Shown here: piece by piece, positions 14,978 through 22,606 of the stretch
How positions within the stretch are numbered: the stretch's first letter is position 1
Layout of the letters: each line of letters opens with the position of its first letter
Position numbers and translations under genes: made by a program
Assembly: GCA_016867725.1 (NCBI GenBank)
Contig: VGIX01000020.1
Location: 1-32,793 of the forward strand
Direction of reading: 5' to 3'
Length of the DNA stretch: 32,793 bases
Origin: Candidatus Effluviviaceae Genus I sp.
Lineage (GTDB): Bacteria > Joyebacterota > Joyebacteria > Joyebacterales > Joyebacteraceae
Notes under the pieces: generated by a model
Database searches by the model: none
Told to the model about the DNA's origin: nothing
Seen by the model: the letters and a program-made list of their open reading frames with translations, nothing else

Positions 14978-15772
14978 CTACCTCCCCGGCCAGGACGGCT
15001 CCCAGTTCCAGGTGCTCGTTGTGGTGATCCGGGTCTCGTCCGAACCGTCGATGTTGATCGTGTACACCTCGCTGCCCGAGCCGGGCGAGTGCCGCTCCGT
15101 GGTGAAGGCGATCCGCGTGCCATCGATCGAGACGGTCGGTGCCGAGTTGGGGCCGGCGCCGGTCGTCAGCTGCTCCACGTTCGTGCCGTCGGCGTCCATG
15201 ATGTAGATCTGCGCTTCGCCGCTCCGTGTGCTGTAGAACACGATCTTCTGGCCATCGGGCGAGTAGAACGGCTCCGCATTGCCGTTCGACGACGTCGTCA
15301 GCTGGCGCAGGTTGCTGCCGTCGGCCTTCATGGACCATACCTGTCGGTCACCCGAGCGGAAGCTCTCGAAGACAATCCTCTTGCCGTCCGGCGACCACTG
15401 AGGCTCCTCGTCGCGGGCGGAGTGGTTCGTCAGACGTGTCTGGCCCGAGCCGTTGGCGTTCATCACGTAGATCTCGGTGTTGCCGTCCCTGTAGCTCGAG
15501 AACGCGATCCTCCTCCCGTCACGCGTCGCGCCGGCCTCGCCGTCGTCCGCGGGGTTGTTCGTCAGGTTCACTGGGTCCGAGCCGTCCGACTCCATGGAGT
15601 AGATCTCGCCGTTGCCGTCGCGGTAGGTCTGGAACATGATCCGCCCTGGGACGAGGTCGTCGTCTCCCGGGCCGGACACGCTCCCGCATCCTGGAGCCAG
15701 GAGCGCAGCCAGAAGCGCGGCGCAGGAGAACACGGTCAACTGCCACTTCGAGATCAGCACGTTCGCGTGCAT
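14978..15772 (-). CDS. TolB-like beta-propeller lipoprotein (PD40 repeats)
   Basis: 264 residues. A lipoprotein signal ends ALLAALLAPGC (Cys 29). Then five tandem ~42-residue PD40/TolB repeats, each with the pattern I.F.S.RDG..EIY.M..DGS, for example FSSYRDGNTEIYVMNANGS and FYSTRSGEAQIYIMDADGT, ending WEPSWPGR. Such short propellers in the envelope act as protein-binding scaffolds; the full TolB N-terminal domain is absent, so it is not TolB itself. I took ATG 15772 because the signal peptide begins there; an upstream ATG at 15790 (MTGGEG) and longer extensions are less suitable. Single gene, convergent with the ABC remnant. Confidence 0.85.
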   Translation of the reverse strand: MHANVLISKWQLTVFSCAALLAALLAPGCGSVSGPGDDDLVPGRIMFQTYRDGNGEIYSMESDGSDPVNLTNNPADDGEAGATRDGRRIAFSSYRDGNTEIYVMNANGSGQTRLTNHSARDEEPQWSPDGKRIVFESFRSGDRQVWSMKADGSNLRQLTTSSNGNAEPFYSPDGQKIVFYSTRSGEAQIYIMDADGTNVEQLTTGAGPNSAPTVSIDGTRIAFTTERHSPGSGSEVYTINIDGSDETRITTTSTWNWEPSWPGR

Positions 15773-15866
15773 GCCTTCCCCCCCTGTCATGAGCAGCTCG
15801 CCCCTCGCCTGGTCCACACGGACCACGTCAGCGTGCACCGATGGTGCCATGAGGGCAGGGTTGACG

Positions 15867-17003
15867 CTACCTGTACATCGCCTTGGTGGCGCCCCACGTG
15901 CTCGGCGCCACGGGAACCCCGCCGCAGCCCACCGGCCACGCCCCGACGAGATCGCACTCCGGGTTCACCGGGGAGAACGGCACGCAGGGGGACGGGGCGG
16001 CGATGTGGAGGTCCCCGTTCGCCGGGTCGCAGAAGAGCGGGTCGGCGGAGATGTTGCCCTTGATGCCGTACTGGTCGGCGATCGCCCCCACCCAGTCGCC
16101 GCCTTCGTTGCCGAAGACGTCGCAGCACGCAAGCTCGACGTAGTCCTCGTTGGACGCGACGCCCGGGCCCTGCGTGCTGAAGGCGACGACGGTGTTCACC
16201 ATGGTGAGCTCGTAGTTGCCGGCGAGCACGGTCCCGTCGGGAGACCCGTTCCCCCAGAACGTGCAGTTCCTCACGAAGGTGGAGCTGATCTTCTCCGCCC
16301 ACAGCGCGGCGCCCTCGTGGGCCGCGGTGTTGCCCACGAAGGTGCATCGGTCGACGAGGTTCGGGCCGGAGATCCAGAAGGTCAGCGCCCCGCCCGATGA
16401 GGACGACGCGTTGTCCTCAAAGAGGCACTCGATCACGTAGGCCTCGCTCTCGTCGTGGAAGCTCGCGGCCGCGGCCGCGTGGGACGCGTTCCCGACGAAC
16501 TCGGACTCCACGATCTTCGCGAGGGTGCCGTACGCGAAGATCGCCCCGCCCTCGCTCGCGGCCTCGTTCTCAGCGAAGCGGCAGCGAACGATCGTGATCG
16601 CGCAGCGGTCGGCGTAGAGGGCGCCGCCGAGGTCGGGGTAGGTCGCCCACCCGCCGCGGACGCTCACGCCCGAGAGCACGGACCCGGCCTGCTCGCCGTG
16701 CCGGAAGCGGAACCCGCGGTGCGGGTCCGTCTCGCTCCCCCCGCAGTCGATCACGCACGACTCCGGCGCGCGGCTCTGCGACCGCACGGTGATCGCCTTG
16801 CCGAGGTAGTCGATGTCGCGGTTCCCGTCGCCGGTGAATGTCCCGTCGGTCAGGACGATGACGTCACCGTTGGTCGCGGCACCGATGGCCGACTGGATCG
16901 TGGGGAAGTCACCGGCGCCGTCGGGAGAGACGACGTAGGTCGTCGCCGTGGCGGAGGCGCAGCAGAGGAACAGCAGCGCGGCGGTGAGTGCCGGTGCACA
17001 CAT
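15867..17003 (-). CDS. Secreted right-handed parallel beta-helix protein
   Basis: 378 residues. A signal peptide (MCAPALTAALLFLCCASATA) is followed by YVVSPDGAGDFPTIQSAIGAA and DVIVLTDGTFTGDGNRDIDYLGKAITV, the opening of the beta-helix family common in uncultured FCB-group bacteria. Repeated GGA/C.F..N turns (GGAIFAYG, CLFEDNAS, CTFVGNTA, CTFWGNGS) form the coils. It ends with NISADPLFCDPANGDLHIAAPSPC, a usual cap, but no sorting domain is present. Probably an extracellular or surface protein, carbohydrate- or adhesion-related by fold alone. Of two ATGs the second (17003) has GAGGAGG at the right distance; the first (17009) abuts that site. It follows the CBS gene by 14 bases. Confidence 0.85.
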   Translation of the reverse strand: MCAPALTAALLFLCCASATATTYVVSPDGAGDFPTIQSAIGAATNGDVIVLTDGTFTGDGNRDIDYLGKAITVRSQSRAPESCVIDCGGSETDPHRGFRFRHGEQAGSVLSGVSVRGGWATYPDLGGALYADRCAITIVRCRFAENEAASEGGAIFAYGTLAKIVESEFVGNASHAAAAASFHDESEAYVIECLFEDNASSSSGGALTFWISGPNLVDRCTFVGNTAAHEGAALWAEKISSTFVRNCTFWGNGSPDGTVLAGNYELTMVNTVVAFSTQGPGVASNEDYVELACCDVFGNEGGDWVGAIADQYGIKGNISADPLFCDPANGDLHIAAPSPCVPFSPVNPECDLVGAWPVGCGGVPVAPSTWGATKAMYR

Positions 17004-17017
17004 GGTCATCCTCCTCG

Positions 17018-17986
17018 CTACCTGAACTCCTCGATGTCCGCGCTCAGAAGCTCGCTCGCGATGTCCTCCAGCGTCACGATCCCGACGCAGCGCCCGCGGT
17101 CGTCAACCACGGAGAGAAGGTGCTCCCGGTTCTTCAGCATGGACTGGAGAGCGCTCATCAGCGTCGCCCGATGGTCGACGGTGTGAATCGGCCTGGCGTC
17201 CGCAATGAGCCGCCGGATGTCCTCGCCCGTCGCGGGCACCGCCTTCTTTGAAACGATGTACGCGTAGATGCCCTGCACACTGTCGCTTCTGCTGACCGGG
17301 TATCGCGTGTGCCCGCTCTCCCGCACCAGGGCGAGCACCGCTTCGGGCGCTTCCCCGTCCCTGATGAACCGGATCCGCTCGGGCGGGATCATGGCGTGCG
17401 TGATCTGCGTGTGGGTCAGCCTGACGGCGTTCACGATGATGTTCTCCTGCTCAAGGCCGATCGCCTTGCCCGACCGCGCGAGGCTGGCGAGCGTCACGAG
17501 GTCGGCAGTCGTGATCTGCTCCGATTGCGCTCGCGACGCCAGCCGCCTGAACATGGCTTCGCTCAGTTGCACGACAGGCCGCATCACGGTCGTCAGGGCC
17601 TCGACGACGGGCCCCGCCATAGGCGCGAGCCGGTCTCGGAAGCTGACCCCTATGACCTTGGGCAGGATCTCCGTCCCGAAGAGGATCACGACCGTGAACA
17701 GCAGGGAGAACACCCAGATGCGATGCTCACCGTAGACCTGAGCGAAGGCGCCGCCGGCCACGGTGGCGCCACCCGTGTGAGCGACGGTGTTCAGAACAAG
17801 GATGGCCGTGATCGGGCGGGCGACGTTGCTCTTCAGGCGTCTCCATGACCCGGCCGCTCGGGGACTCGCCACCTGAAGACGGCTGAGGGTGAGCGGGTTG
17901 AGGCTCAGAAGCAGCGCCTCGGCGAGCGAGCACACAAAGGAGACGAAGATGGCGACGGCCGAGCTCATGACAAGGACGAGCAGCAT
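17018..17986 (-). CDS. DUF21/CNNM-type membrane protein with paired CBS domains
   Basis: 322 residues. The N-terminal ~140 residues contain DUF21-type membrane segments (LVMSSAVAIFVSFVCSLAEALLLS, NTVAHTGGATVAGG, LLFTVVILFGTEILPKVIG). The SLAEALL and GTEILPK motifs are those of the CorB/CNNM family. Residues ~185-315 form a CBS pair (HAMIPPERIRFI, GHTRYPVSRSDSVQGIYAYI, HLLSVVDDRGRCVGIVTLEDI). The family is linked to Mg2+/Co2+ transport or efflux, and the CBS pair binds adenine nucleotides. There is no CorC_HlyC transporter-associated domain at the C-terminus, so it is shorter than the standard ~430 residues. ATG 17986 with GGAG site; the next gene follows closely. Confidence 0.9.
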   Translation of the reverse strand: MLLVLVMSSAVAIFVSFVCSLAEALLLSLNPLTLSRLQVASPRAAGSWRRLKSNVARPITAILVLNTVAHTGGATVAGGAFAQVYGEHRIWVFSLLFTVVILFGTEILPKVIGVSFRDRLAPMAGPVVEALTTVMRPVVQLSEAMFRRLASRAQSEQITTADLVTLASLARSGKAIGLEQENIIVNAVRLTHTQITHAMIPPERIRFIRDGEAPEAVLALVRESGHTRYPVSRSDSVQGIYAYIVSKKAVPATGEDIRRLIADARPIHTVDHRATLMSALQSMLKNREHLLSVVDDRGRCVGIVTLEDIASELLSADIEEFR

Positions 17987-18192
17987 GGTTCGATCTCCTC
18001 CACAGAGGCGAGTGTCTCTGACCCACGACTTGCATTTGTACCACGTTTGGGGACACCGCGCTGCTGAGGGCGGTGCTCAGCGCTACCGGCATGCGCTGGC
18101 GGCGGACACGGCAGTCCCTGCCCCCCCGACAGGCGGACCCTCAAGTCACACAGTGTTGGACCATCGACATCCGTGGAGGACCAGAAACGGAC

Positions 18193-18228
18193 GCTGCCGG
18201 GACGCGCCGTATCGCGCGCCCCGGCAGC
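18193..18228 (-). terminator. Terminator hairpin after the Cys-rich membrane-anchored protein
   Basis: A 15-base inverted repeat with one mismatch and a six-base loop: GCTGCCGGGACGCGC on one side and GCGCGCCCCGGCAGC on the other. It lies 45 bases past the stop codon of the minus-strand Cys-rich gene and upstream of the CBS gene. No T-run, but a strong stem. Confidence 0.65.
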
Positions 18229-18272
18229 CGGATCGTCCCGCTTCCGAGGGCCATGCGGATGCAGCGGGCAGC

Positions 18273-18671
18273 CTAGCTCTTGCTGCAGCTCCGCTCGCAC
18301 TTCGCCCGCTGCTCGCAGGAGGCCTTCATCTCGTCGGTGCACGCCGCGCGGTCGCCCTTGCACGAGCACTTGGCGTCCGCATGATGCGCGCACTCGGCCG
18401 TGCACGCGCTGCCCTCGTGGGAGCAGGCCGGCGGCTGAGATGCGGTCTGGGCCTGCGCGCTCCCGGGGCACCCGGCAGGCGCCGCCTTCTGCGTGGCCTT
18501 GGCGCTGCTCGGACAACCGGAGCAGCCGGCCGTGAGCTCCGAGCCGCACACGGGCGCCGCCGCGGTGCAGCCCTGCGTCCCGGCGTCGGCCGTTGAGGCG
18601 CGCCAGAGGAGACCAAGTCCGACCCCGAGACCAACGACGACGATCGCCACAATCGTGATTGTCTGCCGCAT
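18273..18671 (-). CDS. Membrane-anchored Cys-rich protein (132 aa, 14 cysteines)
   Basis: One N-terminal membrane segment (TITIVAIVVVGLGVGLGLLW) is followed by ~100 residues with 14 cysteines in GC, SGC, CSHEGSAC, CAEC-like and CSCKGDRAAC patterns, plus several His and Lys. The spacing is metallothionein-like or zinc-ribbon-like and suggests metal or thiol chemistry on the outside of the membrane. I recognise no family. ATG 18671 has GAGGGAGG at the right distance. The frame could extend to 18824, but this would run through the promoter and is rejected. It is transcribed divergently from another Cys-rich protein from a shared control region, and ends at a strong hairpin. Confidence 0.75.
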   Translation of the reverse strand: MRQTITIVAIVVVGLGVGLGLLWRASTADAGTQGCTAAAPVCGSELTAGCSGCPSSAKATQKAAPAGCPGSAQAQTASQPPACSHEGSACTAECAHHADAKCSCKGDRAACTDEMKASCEQRAKCERSCSKS

Positions 18672-18771
18672 CTGCTGCCTCCCTCTCGGATGCTGATCGC
18701 GGTCCAAGCTGACGCGCGTACCCCGCGACTCCTCGGCCAGCCAAGGAGGACGCGTGCGCACGAATGCCGCT

Positions 18772-18800
18772 ATTCTACCCCAATCGCCGTCCCGGGTCAA
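18772..18800 (-). promoter_or_regulatory. Divergent promoter, leftward (Cys-rich membrane protein)
   Basis: Minus strand TTGACC (18800-18795), 17-base spacer, TAGAAT (18777-18772): both boxes match consensus at five of six positions. The inverted repeat CCCGG-N5-CCGGG (18791-18805) overlaps its -35. Only eight bases separate this -35 from the -35 of the rightward promoter, so one regulator could govern both. Leader about 95 bases. Confidence 0.75.
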
Positions 18801-18808
18801 CCGGGGCT

Positions 18809-18837
18809 TTGACTTCGGGCTCATGCCCGTGTATCAT
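18809..18837 (+). promoter_or_regulatory. Divergent promoter, rightward (envelope operon)
   Basis: TTGACT (18809-18814), 17-base spacer, TATCAT (18832-18837): each box has five of six consensus bases. The spacer holds a perfect inverted repeat, CGGGC-TCAT-GCCCG (18816-18829), well placed as an operator. The start codon of the first gene is about 30 bases beyond the expected transcription start. Confidence 0.78.
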
Positions 18838-18872
18838 GGCTGTTGGTCTGCTTGTCGGACAAGGACGCCCAC

Positions 18873-19298
18873 ATGGTCAGGATGCCAGCCCACTCCGCTG
18901 CCAAGCGGTCGCTCGCGCTCGTTCTCGGCGTCGTCGTCGCGCTGTCGGCGCTGGGTGTGCCCGCGGCATGCGGCTGCGGGCGACCGGTCGAGGTGACAGG
19001 CCGGACGGCGTCTTCGATCTCCGTTCCGGCGCCGGTGTGCCCGTGCTGCGAAGGAGGGTGCGCGGCGAGCGGGGGAAGCTGCTGGCGGGAGTGCGCCCGT
19101 TCGGCGCAGCCCCCCAGGAGCCCGGCTCCGCCCGCGGGGAGCGGACCCACCGACGCCCGCGACCAGAGGTCCCCACAGGCCCTGCAGACAGGCGACCAGC
19201 CGGACCATGACGCCTCCCTGCTGAGGGCGCCTCCCGGCCCCGGCGGCGATGCGCCCGCCTCACCGCACCACCTCGCCTACACGGTCCTTCGGATCTGA
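18873..19298 (+). CDS. Secreted Cys-rich protein of unknown function (141 aa)
   Basis: Starts MVRMPAHSAAKRSLALVLGVVVALSALG, a signal peptide, then ACGCGRP and CPCCEGGCAASGGSCWREC: nine cysteines in ~50 residues, and a Pro/Gly/Asp/His-rich tail. The CxC and CxCC clusters could bind Cu, Zn or Fe, or hold thiols, in the periplasm. No family recognised. ATG 18873 has AAGGA seven bases upstream. It is the first gene behind a strong promoter; a 150-base gap, with no obvious promoter or gene, separates it from the lipoprotein gene, so it may be the head of the operon. Confidence 0.6.
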   Translation: MVRMPAHSAAKRSLALVLGVVVALSALGVPAACGCGRPVEVTGRTASSISVPAPVCPCCEGGCAASGGSCWRECARSAQPPRSPAPPAGSGPTDARDQRSPQALQTGDQPDHDASLLRAPPGPGGDAPASPHHLAYTVLRI

Positions 19299-19448
19299 TC
19301 CCACCCGCTCCGCGGCTCCGTTGCGTCGCGGACCTTCCACTCATGCTTCCGGCAGACTGCGTCCCTGTGGACGCCCGGATGCGCGGCGTGCGCGTTCGGC
19401 CGCCGGAGGCGGTCTAAGCTGCATCGTCCACAGTCGAAGGAGAAGACC

Positions 19449-19841
19449 ATGATCGCACACAGCGTGTCAGTTCGTCCCGCCGCGCCGGCCCTGCTGATCG
19501 CAGCCCTGCTGCTCGCCGGGTGCGGCGGCTCCGGCGGAGACTCACGACTTCGCCTGGGCGCCGACATCCCACCCGACGAGCCGGTCGTGAGACTGGCCAC
19601 GGTGCTTCAAAACCCCGCGGAGTACGACGGCAGGCGCGTCGTCCTGCAGGGGGTCGTCTCGAACCAGTGCGGCGGCCTGTGCGAGTTCGTCCTGCTCGAC
19701 GGGAAGGAGAACGCGACGATCCACCAGCAGGGCATCAAGTTCCCCAAGCTCGAGCGGGGCAAGAGCGTCACGATCTACGCGCAGGTCACGAGCGGCGAGG
19801 AGCACGTCGTGCTCTCCGCCCTGGGCCTGCGCATGGAATAG
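19449..19841 (+). CDS. OB-fold-like lipoprotein (DUF4920-like)
   Basis: 130 residues. Lipoprotein signal ending LLIAALLLAGC (Cys 25). The mature part has the pattern VLQNPAEYDGRRVVLQGVVSN, then QCGGLCEFVLLDGKENATI and KSVTIYAQVTSGEEHVVLSALGL, the beta-barrel arrangement of small OB-fold envelope proteins. The CxxxC pair in the middle recalls the CQ..GCW motif of DUF4920 proteins and may bind metal or be redox active. AAGGAG site before the ATG. The ABC permease gene starts nine bases after the stop, so the two are clearly co-transcribed. Likely the envelope partner of the transporter; the function is not known. Confidence 0.75.
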   Translation: MIAHSVSVRPAAPALLIAALLLAGCGGSGGDSRLRLGADIPPDEPVVRLATVLQNPAEYDGRRVVLQGVVSNQCGGLCEFVLLDGKENATIHQQGIKFPKLERGKSVTIYAQVTSGEEHVVLSALGLRME

Positions 19842-19850
19842 GAGCCGACG

Positions 19851-21026
19851 ATGACATTCGCAGAGGTCGCGCTCAGCAATCTCAGACGCAACCCGGTCCG
19901 GAGCGTCCTCACGGGCCTCAGCCTGGCCGTATCGGCCGCCACGCTCAGCGTGGCCCTGTCGCTCGACAGGGGGTATGCGTCCGCCGTCACGGACGACCTT
20001 GTCAACAAGACCGGGGTGCACCTGTACGTCACGAAGGAGGGCTGCCCGATCGAGGCCGCATCGGTCATCGCCCAGGGTGGCTTAAGCCCGCTCTACGTCG
20101 GCGAGGAGACCGTCAAGAAGGCCCAGAGCCTGCCTCAGGTCGGCGCCGTGCTCCCGTTCAAGCTCTTCGCGGTCACGACCGCCGACGGGACGCGCACCGA
20201 CATCTTCATGGGCGTCACCGAGGCCATCATGGAGATCAAACCTGACTGGCGCTTCCACAGCGGCGGCTGGTTCGAGTCGGAGGACAGCGTCATCCTCGGG
20301 GCGGAGATGGCGCGCATCGAGCGCCTGGGTGTGGGCGACCGGATGTACACGGAGCACTTCGACAGGGAGTTCGTCGTCTCCGGGATCCTCGAGCGCAACT
20401 ACAGCCAGGACGACGGCGTGTTCTTCCTGCCGCTTTCCACGGCGCAGGAGCTCGTGGGCCGCGAGGGCAAGCTCTCCGCCGTGGCGATCAAGCTCCAGGA
20501 CATCTCCACGCTGGACGAGACCCGCAACCGCCTGCGGGCGATGCTGCCCGAGGACCACTTCGTCATCGGCTCGAAGGAGCTCAGCGAGGGCATCCTCCAG
20601 TTCTTTGGCTCGACGCGCGCGATCATGATGGTCATGGTGCTGGTCGCCGCGGTCATCTCGGTCTTCGGCGTGGTCAACACGATGCTCATGACCGTGCTCG
20701 AGAGGCGCCGCGAGATCGCGTACCTCAAGTGCGTCGGCGCCGGAAGGCTCGACCTCCTGCACCTGATCTCGCTGGAGACGCTGGCCATCGCGGTGGCGGG
20801 CAGCGCGGCCGGGGCCGTCGCCGGCGCCGTCCTGAGTCCGCTCTCCGGCACTCTGCTGCGGCGGTTCCTCGTCGCGTACGTTCCCTCAGGGGTGATCGCG
20901 CGACCCGACCTGGGGATCGCGGTGCTGGCCTTCACGGCGTGCACCGTGATCGGACTCGCCTGCTCGGTCTACCCGGCGCTGCGCGCCGCGCGCATCGTGC
21001 CCATGGAGGTGCTGAGGAATGAGTGA
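19851..21026 (+). CDS. FtsX/MacB-type ABC transporter permease
   Basis: 391 residues with the family layout: an N-terminal membrane segment (LTGLSLAVSAATLSVALSL), a ~200-residue extracytoplasmic MacB_PCD-like domain, and three C-terminal segments in the FtsX domain (IMMVMVLVAAVISVFGVVNTMLM, ALAIAVAGSAAGAVAGAV, AVLAFTACTVIGLACSVYPALRAARI). The ERRREIAYLKCVGA stretch is the coupling helix. MacB-type exporters do not carry substrate across the inner membrane themselves but drive envelope transfer or lipoprotein release. The periplasmic domain contains one Cys (KEGCPIE), of interest with the Cys-rich neighbours. AGGAG site; the stop overlaps the ATPase start. Substrate unknown. Confidence 0.92.
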   Translation: MTFAEVALSNLRRNPVRSVLTGLSLAVSAATLSVALSLDRGYASAVTDDLVNKTGVHLYVTKEGCPIEAASVIAQGGLSPLYVGEETVKKAQSLPQVGAVLPFKLFAVTTADGTRTDIFMGVTEAIMEIKPDWRFHSGGWFESEDSVILGAEMARIERLGVGDRMYTEHFDREFVVSGILERNYSQDDGVFFLPLSTAQELVGREGKLSAVAIKLQDISTLDETRNRLRAMLPEDHFVIGSKELSEGILQFFGSTRAIMMVMVLVAAVISVFGVVNTMLMTVLERRREIAYLKCVGAGRLDLLHLISLETLAIAVAGSAAGAVAGAVLSPLSGTLLRRFLVAYVPSGVIARPDLGIAVLAFTACTVIGLACSVYPALRAARIVPMEVLRNE

Positions 21027-21687
21027 CAACCACGCCATACGACTGGAGCAGGTCTCCAAGCACTACCGGCGCGGCCCGGAAACGGTGGCCGCGGTGCAGG
21101 ACGTCTCGCTGGCCGTCGCGCCGGGCGAGCACGTGGCGGTCGTCGGGCACTCCGGCTCGGGCAAGACCACCCTGCTGAACCTCATCGGCTGCCTCGACCG
21201 GCCCTCGAGCGGACGGATCGCCGTCAACGGGCGCTGGCTCGACGGCGCAGGTGAGGCGGAACTCACGCGCTTCCGTCGCGAGTCCATCGGGTTCGTCTTT
21301 CAGCAGTTCTTCCTCGTCCCGACGCTCACCGTCCTCGAGAACGTGACCCTGCCGACGCTGTTCACAGGGCGAAAGGACGAGTCGCGGGCCAGGGAACTCC
21401 TCGACACGGTCGAGATGGGGCACCGGCTGAAGCACCTGCCGGGGCAGCTCTCCGGGGGCGAGATGCAGCGCGTGGCGATCGCGCGCGCGCTCATCAACTC
21501 GCCGCCGATCCTGCTCGCCGACGAGCCGACGGGCAACCTCGACTCGCGCAACGCCGAGAGGATCATGCAGCTCTTCGAGCGGCTGAACGGAGACGGCGTG
21601 ACGGTCGTCGTCGTCACGCACAACGCGGACATCGTGAGGCGCTGCAACAGGACGGTGCACATTGAGGACGGTCGGATCAGCGCTTAG
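21019..21687 (+). CDS. LolD/MacB-type ABC transporter ATP-binding protein
   Basis: 222 residues, standard length. Walker A GHSGSGKTT (43-51), Q-loop FVFQQF near 93-97, signature LSGGEMQ (144-150), Walker B ILLADEP (164-170), and the H-loop histidine in VVVTHNAD. The closest style is LolD/FtsE/MacB. Start ATG overlaps the permease stop by eight bases (ATGAGTGA). It powers the preceding FtsX-type permease, of which a single copy is present, so the membrane part is probably a homodimer. Its 3' end overlaps the TTG start of the next gene by 26 bases. Confidence 0.94.
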   Translation: MSDNHAIRLEQVSKHYRRGPETVAAVQDVSLAVAPGEHVAVVGHSGSGKTTLLNLIGCLDRPSSGRIAVNGRWLDGAGEAELTRFRRESIGFVFQQFFLVPTLTVLENVTLPTLFTGRKDESRARELLDTVEMGHRLKHLPGQLSGGEMQRVAIARALINSPPILLADEPTGNLDSRNAERIMQLFERLNGDGVTVVVVTHNADIVRRCNRTVHIEDGRISA

Positions 21688-22606
21688 GCTGGCGGCGCTC
21701 GCCGGCGCGCTCCTCGCGCCGTGCGTCGCGCAGGCCGCGAGGTATGTCGGGATCGACGCCGACGTGCGGTTCGAGATGCTGGAGGGCGAGCGCAGCCGGG
21801 CGCGCCTGCACCTCCTGGGGGCGTCCGTGCGCGAGACCATCGCCGACAGCCGGGGTGACCGGCTGATCCTCTTCGGCATGGTCGAGGCCCGAGACGACCT
21901 CTCGGAGGTCATGCTGCACGAACTCTACGCGCGCCACAAGGGGCCGCTTGGAGCGTGGGCGGTGACCGTCGGGCGATTCCGTCTCCCCTACGGCCTCATG
22001 ACCGACTTCGACGCCTCGAGGCTCCTGTACGGGACGCCGCACGAGACGATGCTCGGCATGGAGTCGGACAACGGCGCGATGCTGTCGGTCGCCAGAGGCG
22101 CGGTGAACGGTGCCGTCTCCCTCACCCAGGGCTACGGCCACCATCACCCGCCGCGTCTGCCGGGCCACGGCATCGCGATGGCGCGCGTCGGGGTCACGCC
22201 CGGCGAGACCGAGGAGGTGTCGTTCGGGCTCTCGGCCGCGTACGGCAGGACGGCCCACGCGCACGACGCGGAGATGACGACGCGTCGCGCGCTCGTCGGC
22301 GCCGACGCGACGTTCTACGCGGGGCGCTGGCTGGGGCGGGTCGAGGCCAGCGCGGGTCGGATCGACGGCCGGACGACGAGCGCGGGGTTCGTGGCGCTCG
22401 ACGCCGCGCTCGCGCCGGGGCTGGACCTGAACCTGGCCGCGAGCGCGATCCTGAACGGACCGATGAGCGCCGACGAGTACGTCGCGGGCCTCACCTGGAG
22501 GCCGCGGTGGCTGAACGTGAGAGGAGGATACCGACATGGCGGCGTGGATGAAGGGCGGCACGAGGTCACGCTCCAGGCGTATCGCCTGTTCGCTCTTGGG
22601 TCTTAG
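21662..22606 (+). CDS. Outer-membrane barrel-like protein with signal peptide
   Basis: 314 residues from a TTG start that lies inside the end of the ATPase gene. From there it reads RTVGSALRLAALAGALLAPCVAQA, a clear signal peptide; any later start loses it. An AGGA site precedes it. The mature part alternates polar and hydrophobic residues in short strands (VTVGRFRLPYGLMT, FGLSAAYGRTAH, GRWLGRVEASAGRIDG, LDLNLAASAILNG) typical of a porin-type beta-barrel. A His cluster, GYGHHHPPRLPGHG, sits in one loop. No family is recognised by name. Its place in an operon with a MacB-type transporter suggests an outer-membrane exit or uptake partner. The strand pattern is convincing; the pore role is an inference. 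Confidence 0.7.
   Translation: MRTVGSALRLAALAGALLAPCVAQAARYVGIDADVRFEMLEGERSRARLHLLGASVRETIADSRGDRLILFGMVEARDDLSEVMLHELYARHKGPLGAWAVTVGRFRLPYGLMTDFDASRLLYGTPHETMLGMESDNGAMLSVARGAVNGAVSLTQGYGHHHPPRLPGHGIAMARVGVTPGETEEVSFGLSAAYGRTAHAHDAEMTTRRALVGADATFYAGRWLGRVEASAGRIDGRTTSAGFVALDAALAPGLDLNLAASAILNGPMSADEYVAGLTWRPRWLNVRGGYRHGGVDEGRHEVTLQAYRLFALGS

Noticed and set aside
14288-16063. A 591-residue fusion protein containing an ABC permease
   Set aside because: After about residue 217 the sequence is antisense to a TolB-like gene and has no protein-like pattern.
18672-18824. Extended N-terminus of the leftward Cys-rich protein
   Set aside because: It would cross the promoter and place the membrane segment internally; ATG 18671 has the proper ribosome site.
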